A program made the position numbers and the translations under genes. The notes under the pieces are model-generated. The model was not told the origin of the DNA. It made no database searches and saw only the letters and a program-made list of their open reading frames with translations. Shown here piece after piece: positions 31,829 to 43,190 of a stretch of DNA of 64,000 nt. The first letter of the stretch is position 1; each line of letters starts with the position of its first letter. Origin of the DNA: Macrothele yani (taxonomy: Eukaryota; Arthropoda; Arachnida; Araneae; Macrothelidae). The stretch spans positions 31,711,001 through 31,775,000 of the forward strand of contig CM077011.1 in assembly GCA_039090855.1 (NCBI GenBank), given 5' to 3'.

Positions 31829-32036
31829 TTATACGTTTTCCTTTTTTACTGAAGTTCGGTAATTTGGTTCTGCGGCTTCGGGAGCATAACCAGCCGAAAT
31901 TCGGTTTTTCCTGTCGTCCGCTGGTGCCAGAAAAACCACACCCACAAGTTGATGCTCCCTTGAAAAAGGCAACCTGTTTTTCGTTACTTTTGCTACAATT
32001 CTGATGTTTATTTGTATTTCTTTCAGTATGTTTTTC
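31829..32036 (-). repeat. Repeat Y with coding-like frame, copy 1
   Basis: An open frame reads RLPFSREHQLVGVVFLAPAD then RKNRISAGYAPEAAEPN. A related frame occurs at 60680-60830. It ends directly at the header of array C1. The product is unknown; it may be a piece of an unrecognised element. Confidence 0.45.
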
Positions 32037-33628
32037 AGCACGTCTTTTGTAAATAAAGATCGTGCTTATGTTACCGGTTTGTCTGTCCGTCTGTACCCAC
32101 GATATCTCTGCAACTATTAGTCCGATTTGAAAAAAATATTATTGCATTGGAAAGCTTGAAATATGTGAATGATGATCCTTCATTTCGGTTTTTTTTTACG
32201 ATGCACAATTTTGCCGCTAGAGAGCGTAAATGCAGATGATGTCTAATTAAAAAAACGCTTTATTCCACATATCTGCTTTTAAACATCCGATTGAAAAACA
32301 TCTTTTATTTTTCGATTCCATTTATGTCAAAGAGTATATTAGATATAGTTACTTTTTCAAATCACGCATAGATTTTTGGCTAGGGGGCGTAAAAGTAAAT
32401 TACATTTTTCCGATAACTCTTCTTCTAAAACTCCGATTTGAACATTTTTTTCTTCAGCAGGTACAACTCCTGTTGGAAAATCTTTTGCATATAATTTCTA
32501 ATTTTTGGTAAATAATACTTTGGCCACCAGGGGCCGTAAGAGTTAATTTTTGCTTCTGATGCATTTTCCATAAAATTTGAGCTTCTAAAATATCGATTGA
32601 AGAAAAAAAATATTCCACAATTTCTCCGCCAATGGGCGTAGATGTATATCTCATTTTTGTCAATATCTCTACTTCTAGCAGTCCGATTTGAAAAATTCCT
32701 TCTTTGTTGGATAATCGTTTCAGTGTGACATGTTTTTCATATAATTTCAAAATTTTCAAGTACTTCATTGACTTTCCGCTTGGGGGCATAGTGGTAAATT
32801 GCGTTTCCCCCTATATCTCTGCTTTCCGAATCTCCGATTTGAAAAATTCTTTCTGCACCGGATACAGCCCCTGATGGGAAATCGTTTACACATAATTTCT
32901 GTAATTTTTGTAAAAAAAAATGGTTTCGCCACCAAAGGGCGTAAATCTTAATTTCCGCTTCTGATGTATTTGCAGCAAAATATGAGCTTCTAAATTCTCG
33001 ATTGAAAAAAAACGTCGTTTGTAGACGGATGCTACTCATGTCGACAAACCTTTTAGAAGTATTTTGTTCTTAAAATAATGCTTGGTTTCTACGCCAGGGG
33101 CGTAGATGTGTATCTTATTTTGTCAATATCTCTACTTCTAGGAGTCCGATATGAAAAATTCCTTTTTTGTTGGATAGTGCTTCCAGTGTGACATTGTTTT
33201 CATATAATCTCAAAATTTTCAAGTAATTCATGGACTTTCCGCTAGGGGGCGTAGAGGTAAATTGCTTTCCCCCTATATATCTGCTTCTAAATTTCCGATT
33301 TGAAAACTTCTTTCTGCACCGGATACAACTCCTAATGGGAAATCCTTTGCACGTAATTTCTAATTTTTTTAAAAATGGTTCGGCCACCAGGTGGCGTAAG
33401 TCCTAATATCTGCTTCTGATGTATTTGCTGCAAAATATGAGCTTCTAAAATCTGGATTGTAAAAAAGTCATTTATTGGCCGATACTTCTCATGTCGACAA
33501 ACCTTTTAGGAACACTTTCTTCTTGAAATAATGCACGGTTTCTACGCCACGGGGCGTAGATGTATATCTTATTTTTGTCAATATCTCTACTTCTAGGAGT
33601 CCGATTTGAAAAATTCTTTCTTTGTTGG
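32037..33628. repeat. Modular array C1 with ten CTCF-like motifs
   Basis: A header (CAGCACGTCTTTTGTAAATA, then TTTGTCTGTCCGTCTG) is followed by about ten modules of roughly 150 bp. Each has a TCTCTGCTTCTAA-like block, TCCGATTTGAAAAATTC or TCGATTGAAAAAA, and a GC-rich core near its end. Cores lie at about 32213, 32377, 32521, 32626, 32776, 32928, 33091, 33239, 33382 and 33544; the best reads GGCCACCAGGTGGCGTAAG. The same modules in the same order form C2 (54690-56400). Array C1 abuts a Tc1 relic on the right. Confidence 0.85.
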
Positions 33629-33684
33629 GGTCCTGACTCCCTCCCCCTGTTTTCGCCTATGTCTGCGGAGGTAGAACGTAACTG

Positions 33685-34066
33685 TACTTGACTGGCCCCG
33701 TAATAGTCCTGATTTTAACATCGTCGAATATTTGTGGACCATTTTAAAAGACAAGGTAGCAGAAAAACAACCATCAAATTCCCGAGTTTTTTATTTAAAG
33801 CGATAAAGTACGTATGGTGCAAAGACATTTCAAGTGACTATTGCAAATCCCTCATTGAGAGTGCGCCAGATCGTATTCTCTCCTTTATAAAAAACAAAGG
33901 TGGCCTCACAGAGTACCGATTTCGGTGTTTTTGTGTTCTAAAGAATGTAAGTATTTATCTGTGTTGTCATTTTTCCAAATATCTCTGATTAGTATTTAGT
34001 TGCTTTTTGTGAAAATCTTAACTTTCAATAAACTGACAGGTGATCTTAAGCTTTTGCAAATGACTG
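33685..34066 (+). pseudogene. Tc1-like transposase C-terminal part with 3' terminus
   Basis: Coding reads DWPRNSPDFNIVEYLWTILK with the last catalytic Glu, then KYVWCKDISSDYCKSLIESA and DRILSFIKNKGGLTEY with one frameshift. The 3' terminus GATCTTAAGCTTTTGCAAAT ends in GACTG before TA at 34067-34068. The 5' part is missing; the sequence joins array C1. Confidence 0.8.
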
Positions 34067-34068
34067 TA

Positions 34069-36900
34069 TATGTGTTTTTGTACAATAAGAAGAAAGTGTC
34101 TTAGTAAAGAAGCGTATTTCCAGTACAAGGGTTATGAGCTGCGCACGGGTTTAAGGAAAATGTAACAGCAGCCTTTCCTGATATTTTTATTATCTCAGGA
34201 AAGAATGCTACGATGAACCGTAATCAAATTTCCAAGTTTGGAATCACACCAGTTCTCACGTATGCTTGTTTTTGTTAACTTCCGCAGCGTATGAATAATT
34301 AATTCCGACTGAAAGTATAAAATTTGGCGTTTTCAGACGAAAGGAACAGATTCGCATCCGAGCGCATTAGGATATATTTTTGATCTTCGTTAAAATGAAA
34401 GTCGCCTCATGTGACTGCCTCGGATTTCTAACAAACAAAAAAAAATTCCAATTTAGGCTAAGAGATGGAACTATTTCTTTAAAATGTTTTTTCATTCCTT
34501 TGACTTTGTAGAATAGAAAAAAAAATGTTTTCCCTAGAGAAGGCAAATAACGCAGCATTATTTATCAAGAAGCGTAGAGTTCGGCTCGATCTTCGTTGTC
34601 TTAATACGAAGGGTTCCCTTCCCGTGCATGTCTTCTTCGCAGTGCAATCAAAGGAAACTTTACGGCCACCATATGGAAGAACGTGCCGGAATACAATGGC
34701 TCACAAGAGACTAGCGAAGGATTCTTAATCCCAACATCACCGCAAAAGGAGAGCCCAAAATATGAGTTAACTATCCCTCATAAAATGGAAAATAATCATA
34801 ACGGAGCGAAGAGGAGGGAAAGGGTATGGGAAGGGGGTTGCGAAAAGGCGGCAGAATGAGAGACTGGAATGAGGCAAGAGTTGCTACGGAGACAATTTCC
34901 TTTTCTATCCTGATAGCACACCGTGATTTTACTGACGCATGTCTGTAGGTTGTCCTTTGTGAGTAGTGGAGGAGGGTAGTGAAAAAGGAAGGGGGGGGGG
35001 GGTTGAGTCTGTCCTCAAATTCTCTCGACACGGAGTCGTAAAACTAAAAGCGGCCAGCGTTGTTTTCCCCTATACCCCGCGACCAATAATCGACGAACGG
35101 GCGCCAAAGTAAATGCGGGATTAGCTCCCCTTACAACATCCGCACGTTTCGCTGAGTCTCCGTGCAGACAAGTCCGTGGAGAGTTTCCTCAGTGGAGCGA
35201 AGGCAATTCCGACTCCTAGATTACGTGTTGGTTGCTTCGCCTTCGCGTTCTCCACAATCGCTGAAACGACATCCCGTTTTCGACTTTTAGTACTTTCTCT
35301 CCCTCAGAGCGCTTAGATTGTGAGGTAGAAACAACCGTACAGTCCTCTTTTCGTATTAAACTGTTGGCGGTACTTAACCACAGACGTAGATTTATTATCT
35401 CTTGGAGATGCTGCCCTGAAACAGCCGCTGAGCATTCCAGCAATGAAGATCATGAAAGACACAAAGTAAAAAGTCTGGAAAAGATGTCTAAGCTGTGAAT
35501 GCGGATTTTAGAGCTTTCGACTTCTTATCTGGAAGTCCTCCTTCCGAAAAATATTTCGAGCAAATTCCTCACGTTTTGCAGATAACCAGAAAATGCTATT
35601 TTTCCCGAGGGCTTTTTGCAAAAGCCGTGAGAAATATCATGCCATTTCATATCCCTTGAGGGTATGATGGGTTAAAGAAATGAAGCTGCCACTCAGAATG
35701 TACACACTGATTTAAGATAAAAGGGGAAAATAAAGACAAATGTTTCGCTGAAGTGTTTCAAAGGGAAATTCAGAGAATGAATATGCTCAGAACATTTATG
35801 TGAGATCGGCAATTTTATTCTTAAATATTTGTTTTTATAAACGACTAGCTGAATTGCTCGGGAGAATTTCTGATAATTCATTATCTAAATTTTGTACAAA
35901 TCAAATAAAAATCATTAATCTTTTACGGCATGAACCGTACTTAATACTGTATTTAATTTTTCCATTGAATTTGAATTTTATTCTCTGTAGAGTCTTTAGG
36001 CACACAGTATTTTTACTTTTTCCGTTTGATTTTTGCTGTTTTTTATATACATATAGCAGCGGTACCCGGTATTTCCTGGGTAAATATTACTATTCGTGGA
36101 ATTACGAAGTTCAGGTGGTGAAAGTTTAGGAATGAAAAAGATATCCCTGTAATTTTCCAGTAAATTTATTTTAATTCACTTAGGTTATTGAGTCGGGATG
36201 GCTGCAAATGTGAAAAATAAAAACAAATTTGATTTAGTTAACTTAATTTTACGAAACAAAAAAGAAAGGAAGAGGAATGGAAATACTTATCTTCACTTCC
36301 GATTTTCACTGGAAGGACTTACCTTCACTCCGAGTTCACTGGAAAGCACGTACCATAAAAAGCTCAGTTCTTGCACTTATCACAAAAATAAGTATTAAAT
36401 TCGAATTCAAAATAAAAAAAGTAAAAAAGGGAACTTTTTACGAAGATTTTGTATAGGGGCCCCTTGAAACCCCGGGCTCCGACTGCTTCCAAAAACCGTC
36501 TGCTGTCTAAGTTAGTGCACCACGAGACAGTGTAACAAATTTGGTGGTTTTAAATTGAAAACTTTAGATTTTCATAGCGTACAAACAAACATTCAACTTT
36601 ATATATTAGATGAGTGACAATATCTGTGCAAGTTGCGTTTATTAGCGAGAAATTGCCACTGGCATTTATCCCTTAACGTGAGGAGGGCCGTTCTTACGGT
36701 CATTACATGGTTAACCCTTTAACAACCATAAAGCCCGAAACGCCCATGCATCGAAATTCCCATGACCGCCCGAAAACGCTCTGTCTATAGTGCGTAGTAT
36801 TTCCTACCGCCACGTGTTCTTTGAATTTACACAGCCTCTACGAAATTAGCTGTCCACGGTGGGTGGTAATGCCATCCATGAGGTATTCTGGGTACACACC
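34069..36900. other. No gene recognised
   Basis: No domain, terminal repeat or tandem unit seen. A run of twelve G at about 34985-34996 and A/T-rich stretches are the only notable composition features. The 109-codon frame at 35800-36129 is hydrophobic and A/T-driven and has no motif. Confidence 0.45.
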
Positions 36901-36906
36901 TGACAC

Positions 36907-37950
36907 CAGTACCGGATTAACGTTTAGTTGGCCCCTAGGCTAAGATATTTGAGTGGGCCCGAAAGCTACGATTTCTGAGTGGGGCCCCACAGGGCCTGAT
37001 TTCTGCAAATGCACGCGGTGCACGTGCACGGGGCCTCAGAATTTGGAGGGGCCTCCAAACTACCATAATAGTAGCATAAATTTTCAGAACCAAAATATAT
37101 TTTCCGTTTTAGCACGAAATTATTATACGGTTCGGTTTCAAAATTTAGGACGAGATTTTGGAAACCAAATTATTATTATTTCGTATAATATAAGCTCAAG
37201 CGTTTTCGCCGAGCTGTGATCTACGAGTGTAACATCTTAAACTCACCATTATTTGTAACAATCAAAATGCAATGGGAACAGCCTATATTCGGAGCAATAC
37301 AGTATATTAAACATGAACAGCATTTCAGCAAACATGTAGAATTTGCTAAAAAACATTTTCATTATTAATATTGTCTTGTGAGAACAAAAATTGTGAACAA
37401 ATATTCATAATTATGTAGGGTTTATTTTTACATAAATAAAAATACAAAAAAAGTTCAATTGGCATTACTTTATTTAAAGACTGTTGTAATAATCTACATG
37501 GAGTGTTGGAATAATTTATCCCACAATGTGTGTGATAAATTCTGGTAAACTAGGTGTTTTAAATTACAGATAATGCTGTGGTAAACTAGGTGTTTTAAAT
37601 TATATCTGGGAGGACAGTTATTTGTTTCCATAAATAATACTATAAAACAAAAACAAGAAAAAGAATTCGAGAGCAATTAACGTTACAGCTGTAAGCTCTG
37701 CGGATGCGTGGAGGTAAAAGTGATGTAAGTGCTCGTCTATTACAAGCCACATTGGCTATAAATTTGACTGGCATGTGGGATGTGTTTTAATGTTTTTACA
37801 GCTAGAAAAACTGCTTGGAAAAAAATATTTACCAGTAAATATTTTGTTTGACTGAAAATTTTAATCGAAGGGGGCCCAGACATAGGATGTGCACAGGGCC
37901 TCGACTGACCTAAGTCGGGCCCTATGGGCCCCCAAAGAACTTACGATGGG
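36907..37950. other. Possible hAT-like relic with GGCCC-rich ends
   Basis: CAGTACCGGATTAACG at about 36907 looks like a CAG-type transposon terminus, followed by a GGCCC-rich segment; a second GGCCC-rich segment with GTGCACAGGGCCTCGACTGA lies at 37880-37940 in reverse sense. No matching right terminus or target duplication is visible, so this is tentative. Confidence 0.3.
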
Positions 37951-38384
37951 GAATCATTATGAATTCCTTTAAAACATGAAACTGCAGCAATATGCTTGTG
38001 ATAATTAATACGTAGTGCATGCTTCCAGCTAATAAACCAGTTACAGAATTTCCATTATAAGTCACTGTATTTTCCACTGTTTTAGTAAGAACACGAGTTA
38101 AAAAGCATAAGATTCCTAGAACTTCTCCTGGATTTTCTAATGGCTTATCATTGTATACTTTTCTTAGTGCATTGTTTTTGTTATGCTATGTGAATTCCCA
38201 GGGTACTTCGACTATTAACGGTTCTTAGTGCAAGTTAGGAGGTGTGGGTGAATGGTAGTGAAAAAGTTGAAACTGTCTCGTCAACTCCGCTATACACACC
38301 GACATGAAACCTTTACCCTTAGTGAGTCACTGCCTTGATATGTTCTTCTATAACGAAGTAAATTTCTCCGTCATTTCTGTCCAC

Positions 38385-38530
38385 GACAGGATTCGAACCC
38401 GGATCCCCTCATACCGGAATAAGTCACTCTACCAGTTGAGCTACGCGGACATTTTATTCTGATTCCTATCTGCCTTTATGTCGTGTGCGTCCTTCTGGCA
38501 GGTACGTCACATCTCCTGGTACGTTACACT
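38385..38530 (-). mobile_element. SINE F, tRNA-derived, copy 1
   Basis: On the minus strand, GTCCGCGTAGCTCAACTGGT (A box), TCCGGGTTCGAATCCTG (B box) and an upstream CACACGACATAAAGGCAGAT block match the copies at 42600 and 43025. Confidence 0.8.
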
Positions 38531-38619
38531 TCTTCAAGCCTCTCTTTCTGACCAAGTGGAAATCATACTAGACAAAAGTAAAACTATTTCATAAACCTCT
38601 CTCTCTCTCTCTCTATCTA

Positions 38620-38850
38620 TCACTTATTTGCCCAAGCATGCCTCCTGGATCCTAGGTCATGGTAGGTCCCAAAGCTATAGCCCCTATAGACACCCCTTAA
38701 TCTGGCCATGCCTGACACCTTGGATCGAGGAATGTTGAATGTTCGCACAACTTCGGAAACTGAATGTCCCATCCGTCTTGCTCCCACTACCATGCCTCGT
38801 TCAAGCTCCGATATTTCACGTCTGCTTCTAGGTTGTTCAACCTGACTCAC
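38620..38850 (-). pseudogene. Tc1-like transposase, N-terminal helix-turn-helix fragment
   Basis: REISELERGMVVGARRMGHS followed by VSEVVRTFNIPRSKVS is the DNA-binding start of a Tc1-like transposase. Coding becomes unrecognisable after about 38740 and no catalytic domain follows; a short CT repeat (about 38600) is next to it. Confidence 0.7.
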
Positions 38851-39399
38851 GAGATTACACCTCGCAACAGATAGAAATCGTGACGTGCGTCGAAACCTTT
38901 ATACGACGGCAGCTCCAGTTACAAATTTACATTCTGCTATCCCATGACTTTTGAAACTTGAGTAAATATCTGACCAAAAACATGATTTTCTTTAGCGAAT
39001 CATTTCATTACATCGATAAAGCAAATTATTTTCATTAGATGTCTTCCAGTGCCTTTTCCCTTGATAACCTTGCCGTGTGCCCTTGTAAGAGAACTTAATC
39101 CGAACGGGACGATCGATTGTGCAACGTACCATGAGGGAAGATCAAAGGGATTGACCCAGAGTCAATAAGGTAGTGTCTACTGCTGCAGTTGTCGCAACAA
39201 ACTTATCAGGTTCCACTACCAAATTCCGCACGAATATTCGTAAACACATTTCTAATGCCATGCAAGTTTTCCTCTCCGGTGACATTTTCCCCGCTTCCTA
39301 AAATTTGAAGAGGTACTCTGAGCGGCGGATGCGCTTGTTATATGCGGTTTACTTTCGTTTATGAAAAGGGGACGGGAGCCAATTAACACATGGAAAATA

Positions 39400-40607
39400 C
39401 ACCGATGAGCAATTGCATTATGACCACCTACCTAATAATTTGAAGGACCCCCTTTAGCCCGTAAATCAGAGGTCACTCGGCGAGGCATCGATTCGATGAG
39501 GTGGCGATAGGTATCCTGAGGTATCTGGTACCATAATGTCAATAGCAGGTCCTCCAGTTCCTGTTCATTTTGGGGTGGTGGTGATTTAGCGCGACCCTGC
39601 TCTTCCAAGTCGAACCACAAATGTTCGATTGGTTTCATGTCAGGTGAATTTGGAGGCCTGGGAATTAACAAAAAGTTATCAGCATATTCCTCAAACCACT
39701 TCTTGACGATTCTGACAGAGTGGCATAGCGCATTATTCAGTAGGTAATGGCCATCACCAGCACGGAACACAGTCGCCATGAGTGGGTGAACTTGGACAGC
39801 AACGATGTTCAGATACCTGATAGCTGTCAGGGACTGTGCTATTGGGATAATGGGGCCTAAAGTGTCCCAAGAAAACATCGCCCACAGCATAATACCGCCG
39901 CCAACGGTCTGTTTTCGTCCAACAGTGCATCCAGGTGCCATAGCCTCCTTTGGTAATCGGCGTGTAAGAGCTCGGCCGTCTACGTGACGCACCAGGAATC
40001 TTGAATCATCAGAATTTCTTCTAATCATCCACGGTCCAACCTCGATGATCTTAGGCGCATTTCATGCGTTGTTAGTGATGACGTGCAGTGAGTATGGGGA
40101 TCCGGCTGGGTCTTCTACCCATGCGCAGAAGGCTGCGATGAACTGTGTGCTGTGACACATTGCCCTCATCGCCACTGTTGTAGATACGGCTGATTTGTCG
40201 CACTGTAGCCCCGCGGTCGCTGTGAACAATGCGCGAGAGTCTCCGCTCCTCTATGGCGTCAATCAACTGCAGAAAAACACGTCTGGATGACCGTTTGTCG
40301 TTTGGCCATCTGTACACCACTTTTGATACGTACTCACTACAGCAACACGTGAACAACCCACAAACAGCGCCGTTTCCGAGATCGTAGTTCCGAGGCACCG
40401 AGTCATCAGAATTTGTCTTTAATCAAACTCCGATAAATCAGCAGCTTTTCCCATTCTGACTCCGAAGACTCTACTAACCGAAAGCCGGTCCTCGGGTTGT
40501 ATATATACTGCTCTGTGAACTTCACCTGCGCCACCGTTCGGTCTCCAGACGCGCTCATTTCTCTAGGTTGGGGGGGGGGGGTGGTTATAATGAATTGGCT
40601 CATCGTG
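39400..40607 (-). mobile_element. Tc1-like element A family, full-length copy
   Basis: The left terminus CACCGATGAGCAATTGCATT and reversed right terminus CACGATGAGCCAATTCATTA both continue to ATRACCAC. TA flanks both sides (39398-39399, 40608-40609). The length of 1208 bp is complete. A run of eleven G near 40570 is internal to the right terminal region. Confidence 0.9.
39432..40398 (-). pseudogene. Tc1-like transposase, DD36E type with Asn at second position
   Basis: The N-terminal part (40072-40398) has the DNA-binding segment NVSQHTVHRSLLRMGRRPSR. The catalytic part (39432-40028) is one open frame: NSDDSRFLVRHVDGRALTRR carries the first Asp, HYLLNNALCHSVRIVKKWFE has Asn at the second catalytic position, and PPNSPDMKPIEHLWFDLEEQ the final Glu, 36 residues on. 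The C-terminus ESMPRRVTSDLRAKGGPSNY is intact. A frameshift near 40050 separates the two parts and the first helix-turn-helix is degraded. Confidence 0.85.
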
Positions 40608-40860
40608 TATAAGTAACAGAGAGAATAACTTTGGACAAGAGACATCAAGGCCACATCGAAGAAGTAATTCATTGACATACTCCATTGGAAAGCATTTGGA
40701 AGAAACAACAGAATTCTCAAGACCGATTTACCATTGAATTTTTTTTTTTTTTTGTTTTATCTTTCCAGTTGTTACCCATGGATCAAAGAAGGGGACCTAA
40801 AATGAAAAAAGAATGGAGGCGGACAACTCAAAAGTTGCACGGAGAGATGCATTCTTCATA

Positions 40861-42288
40861 CACTGACGGAAAAAAAAATCCCAACACCACGAAAAAATAG
40901 TTGTAGAGGAATGAAATGGCGGCAATACATTTGTATAGGTAACATATTTAATCGAATAAGGTTTCAAGATCACAGCTTATTGTAAGCGCGAGAAGAGCCA
41001 TTTTAAATGTGAAATGCTCGTACATTAATAACCGGTGTAACCGCCAGAATGTTGAATGCAAGCACGCAAACGTTCATGCCTTATGTCGTACAAGTGCTGG
41101 ATGTCAGTTTGTGGGATGGAGTTATATGCCTGTTGCACTTGGTCGGTCAATACAGGGACGATTAATGCTGGTTGGGAGTGACGCTGGAGTTGTCGTCCAA
41201 TGATGTCCCATACGTGCTCGATTGGTGAAAGATATGGTGATCTCGCAGGCCACGGCAACATGTCGACACTCTGTACAGCATGTTGGGTTACAACAGCGGT
41301 ATGCGGGCGAGTGTTATCCTGTTGGAAAACACCCTCTGGAATGCTGTTCATGAATGGCAGCGCAAGAGGTTGAATCACCAGACCGACGTACAACTGTGCC
41401 GTCAGGGTGCATGGGATAACCACGAGAGTGCTCCTGCTGTCATAGGAAATTGCTCCCCAGACCATAACTCCAGGTGTAGGTGCAGTGTGTCTCGGCTGCA
41501 GACGGGTTGGTTGCAGGCGCTCACTTGGCCTCCTTCTAACTAACACACGGCCATCACTGGCACCCAGACAGAACCGGCTTTCATAAGAAAACACAACAGA
41601 TCTCCACTCCGTCCTCCAATGAGCTCTAGCTTGACACCACTGACGTCGCAAACGGCAGTGGTTTGGAGTAAGTGGAATACACGCTACAGGGCATCTGGCT
41701 CGGAGCTGTCCTTCAAGCAACCGATTTGTAACATTTCGTTGTGTCACTGTGGTGGCAACTGCAGCTCGAATTGCTGCCGCAGACGCGGTACGATGCGCCA
41801 CGGCCATACGCCGTACACGAAAGTCTTCCCTCTCAGTAGTGCCACGTGGCCGGCCGGAACCCGGTCTTCTTGAGGCAGTACCTTCCCTTGACCACCGCTG
41901 CCAACAATCATGCACAGTGGCTACATTCCTGCCAAGTCGTTCTGCAATATTGCGGAAAGAAAATCCACCTTCTCGTAGCCCTATTACACGACCTCGTTCA
42001 AACTCCGTGAGCTGTTGATAATGGCTTCTTCGTCTTCTTAAAGGCATTCTTGACTAACACCAACACCCTACGTCGAATCTCAACGATAACTAACACTCAC
42101 GAACGTTACAGCGCGTATTTACAGCAAACCTGCTTTGCATGTTCCGAGGGCGCTACTAGCGCCACACGTATGCGCCGAGCGCGAAATTTGCATAGACGTC
42201 ATCTTACAGATGTACTCTCACCGTCTACCAACTGTCGTTTATCTAACACAACCCCTTCTTGGTGTTGGGAATTTTTTTCCCGTCAGTG
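40861..42288 (-). mobile_element. Tc1-like element E, complete
   Basis: Terminal inverted repeats CACTGACGGAAAAAAAAATC and, reversed, CACTGACGGGAAAAAAATTC both continue to CCAACACCA. TA flanks both sides (40859-40860, 42289-42290). At 1428 bp with one uninterrupted transposase frame it is the best preserved DNA transposon in the window. Confidence 0.95.
41025..42047 (-). CDS. Tc1-like transposase, full-length frame, first catalytic Asp lost
   Basis: A cut-and-paste transposase of 340 codons, the normal length. The start MPLRRRRSHYQQLTEFERGR leads into the first helix-turn-helix (RVIGLREGGFSFRNIAERLG) at residues 19-40, a GSGRPRGT AT-hook-like linker at about 63-70, and a second DNA-binding region at 75-115. 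The catalytic domain begins near residue 150. The first catalytic block reads VVFSYESRF, with Tyr where Asp is required; the second is intact (GVFQQDNTRPHTA); the last reads ARSPYLSPIEHVWD, Glu intact but the neighbouring conserved Asp is Tyr. Only 32 residues separate the second Asp and Glu, against 34 usually. It should not catalyse excision, though it may still bind its ends. It terminates at GGYTGY, typical of the group. Confidence 0.85.
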   Translation of the reverse strand: MPLRRRRSHYQQLTEFERGRVIGLREGGFSFRNIAERLGRNVATVHDCWQRWSREGTASRRPGSGRPRGTTEREDFRVRRMAVAHRTASAAAIRAAVATTVTQRNVTNRLLEGQLRARCPVACIPLTPNHCRLRRQWCQARAHWRTEWRSVVFSYESRFCLGASDGRVLVRRRPSERLQPTRLQPRHTAPTPGVMVWGAISYDSRSTLVVIPCTLTAQLYVGLVIQPLALPFMNSIPEGVFQQDNTRPHTAVVTQHAVQSVDMLPWPARSPYLSPIEHVWDIIGRQLQRHSQPALIVPVLTDQVQQAYNSIPQTDIQHLYDIRHERLRACIQHSGGYTGY

Positions 42289-42600
42289 TATAACTAAGAA
42301 ACAGAGCAAAAAAATTGATGGAGCATGGAAAGGACAAGAGTTGATGACTGATAGCAAAGGTAACTTACAGAAAACAAAACTGATTTACAATACATATTCC
42401 CTGGGCTGAGAATATGCATTGTACGCTATTATTATCGCTGAAAGAATTAGTAAAGCAGACGTTGGTATCTCCCGGGGAGATATTATTTCCTTTCATAACA
42501 TGCATACCTTCTGCTTAGAAGAATGCAGTGACCACTAGGGGCGCATTTAGGGGAGGGGCCTTGCCCCTAAAGTGTTTCATTTTCTGTTAGCATGTGTGAC
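42289..42600. other. Spacer, nothing recognised
   Basis: Short interval between Tc1 element E and SINE F with no frame or repeat of note. Confidence 0.4.
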
Positions 42601-42755
42601 GTGCATGCCCCGCAGGACGCACACGACATAAAGGCATATAACAGCGAGAACGAACGTCCGCGTAGCTCAATTGGTATAGTGACTTATTCCGGAATGAGGG
42701 GACCCGGGTTCGAGCCCGGCGTGTACAAAATGACGGAGAAATTTACTTCGATATA
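42600..42755 (+). mobile_element. SINE F, tRNA-derived, copy 2
   Basis: GACGTGCATGCCCCGCAGGA, ACACGACATAAAGGCATAT, then GTCCGCGTAGCTCAATTGGT (A box) and CCGGGTTCGAGCCCGG (B box), ending in ATGACGGAGAAATTTACTTC. The tRNA part is less well paired than in copy 3. Confidence 0.85.
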
Positions 42756-43024
42756 ATGGCGCCCGAACTTCCCGGATGACCCGGCCGTTCAAGATCTCGC
42801 AATGGTGTGATGTTCTTTCCACACCGCGAGATAGGAAAAATAAGAGGATCCCTTCTCCAGCGCTTCGAAAAATAAATGTTTGTGACGTTGCACTCCACAC
42901 ACCAGATTGACTGGGAGTTCTCAAGTGCACGTTCTACAGCGGATGGCTGCCTGCAACGATTCATGGTCACAGCTGACCAGTGGGCCATGTCCCCGGCCCT
43001 CTTTCGGGGGAGGGGGGTGGAGAT

Positions 43025-43190
43025 GTGACGTGCCTGCCTCGCAAGACGCACACGACATAAAGGCAGATAGCAGCAAGAACGTACGTCCGCGTAGCTCAGT
43101 TGGTAGAGCAACTTGTTCCGGAATAAGTGGACTCGGGTTTGATCCCCGGCGTGGACCAAAAGTGACGGAGAAACTTACTTCGTTATACAT
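43025..43190 (+). mobile_element. SINE F, tRNA-derived, copy 3, with tRNA-like domain at 43085-43157
   Basis: Same structure as copy 2. The tRNA-like part has acceptor GTCCGCG pairing with CGTGGAC, an A box TAGCTCAGTTGGTAGAGC close to consensus, and GGGTTTGATCCCC as B box. The anticodon arm closes only with a six-base loop, so it is not a working tRNA gene. Confidence 0.85.

Noticed and set aside
36710..36735. piggyBac-like terminus (TTAACCCTTTAAC)
   Set aside because: Only one end is visible; no inverted partner with TTAA was found nearby.
43085..43157. Functional tRNA gene
   Set aside because: Acceptor and boxes are good, but the anticodon loop has six bases and the unit belongs to a dispersed SINE with a shared upstream segment.
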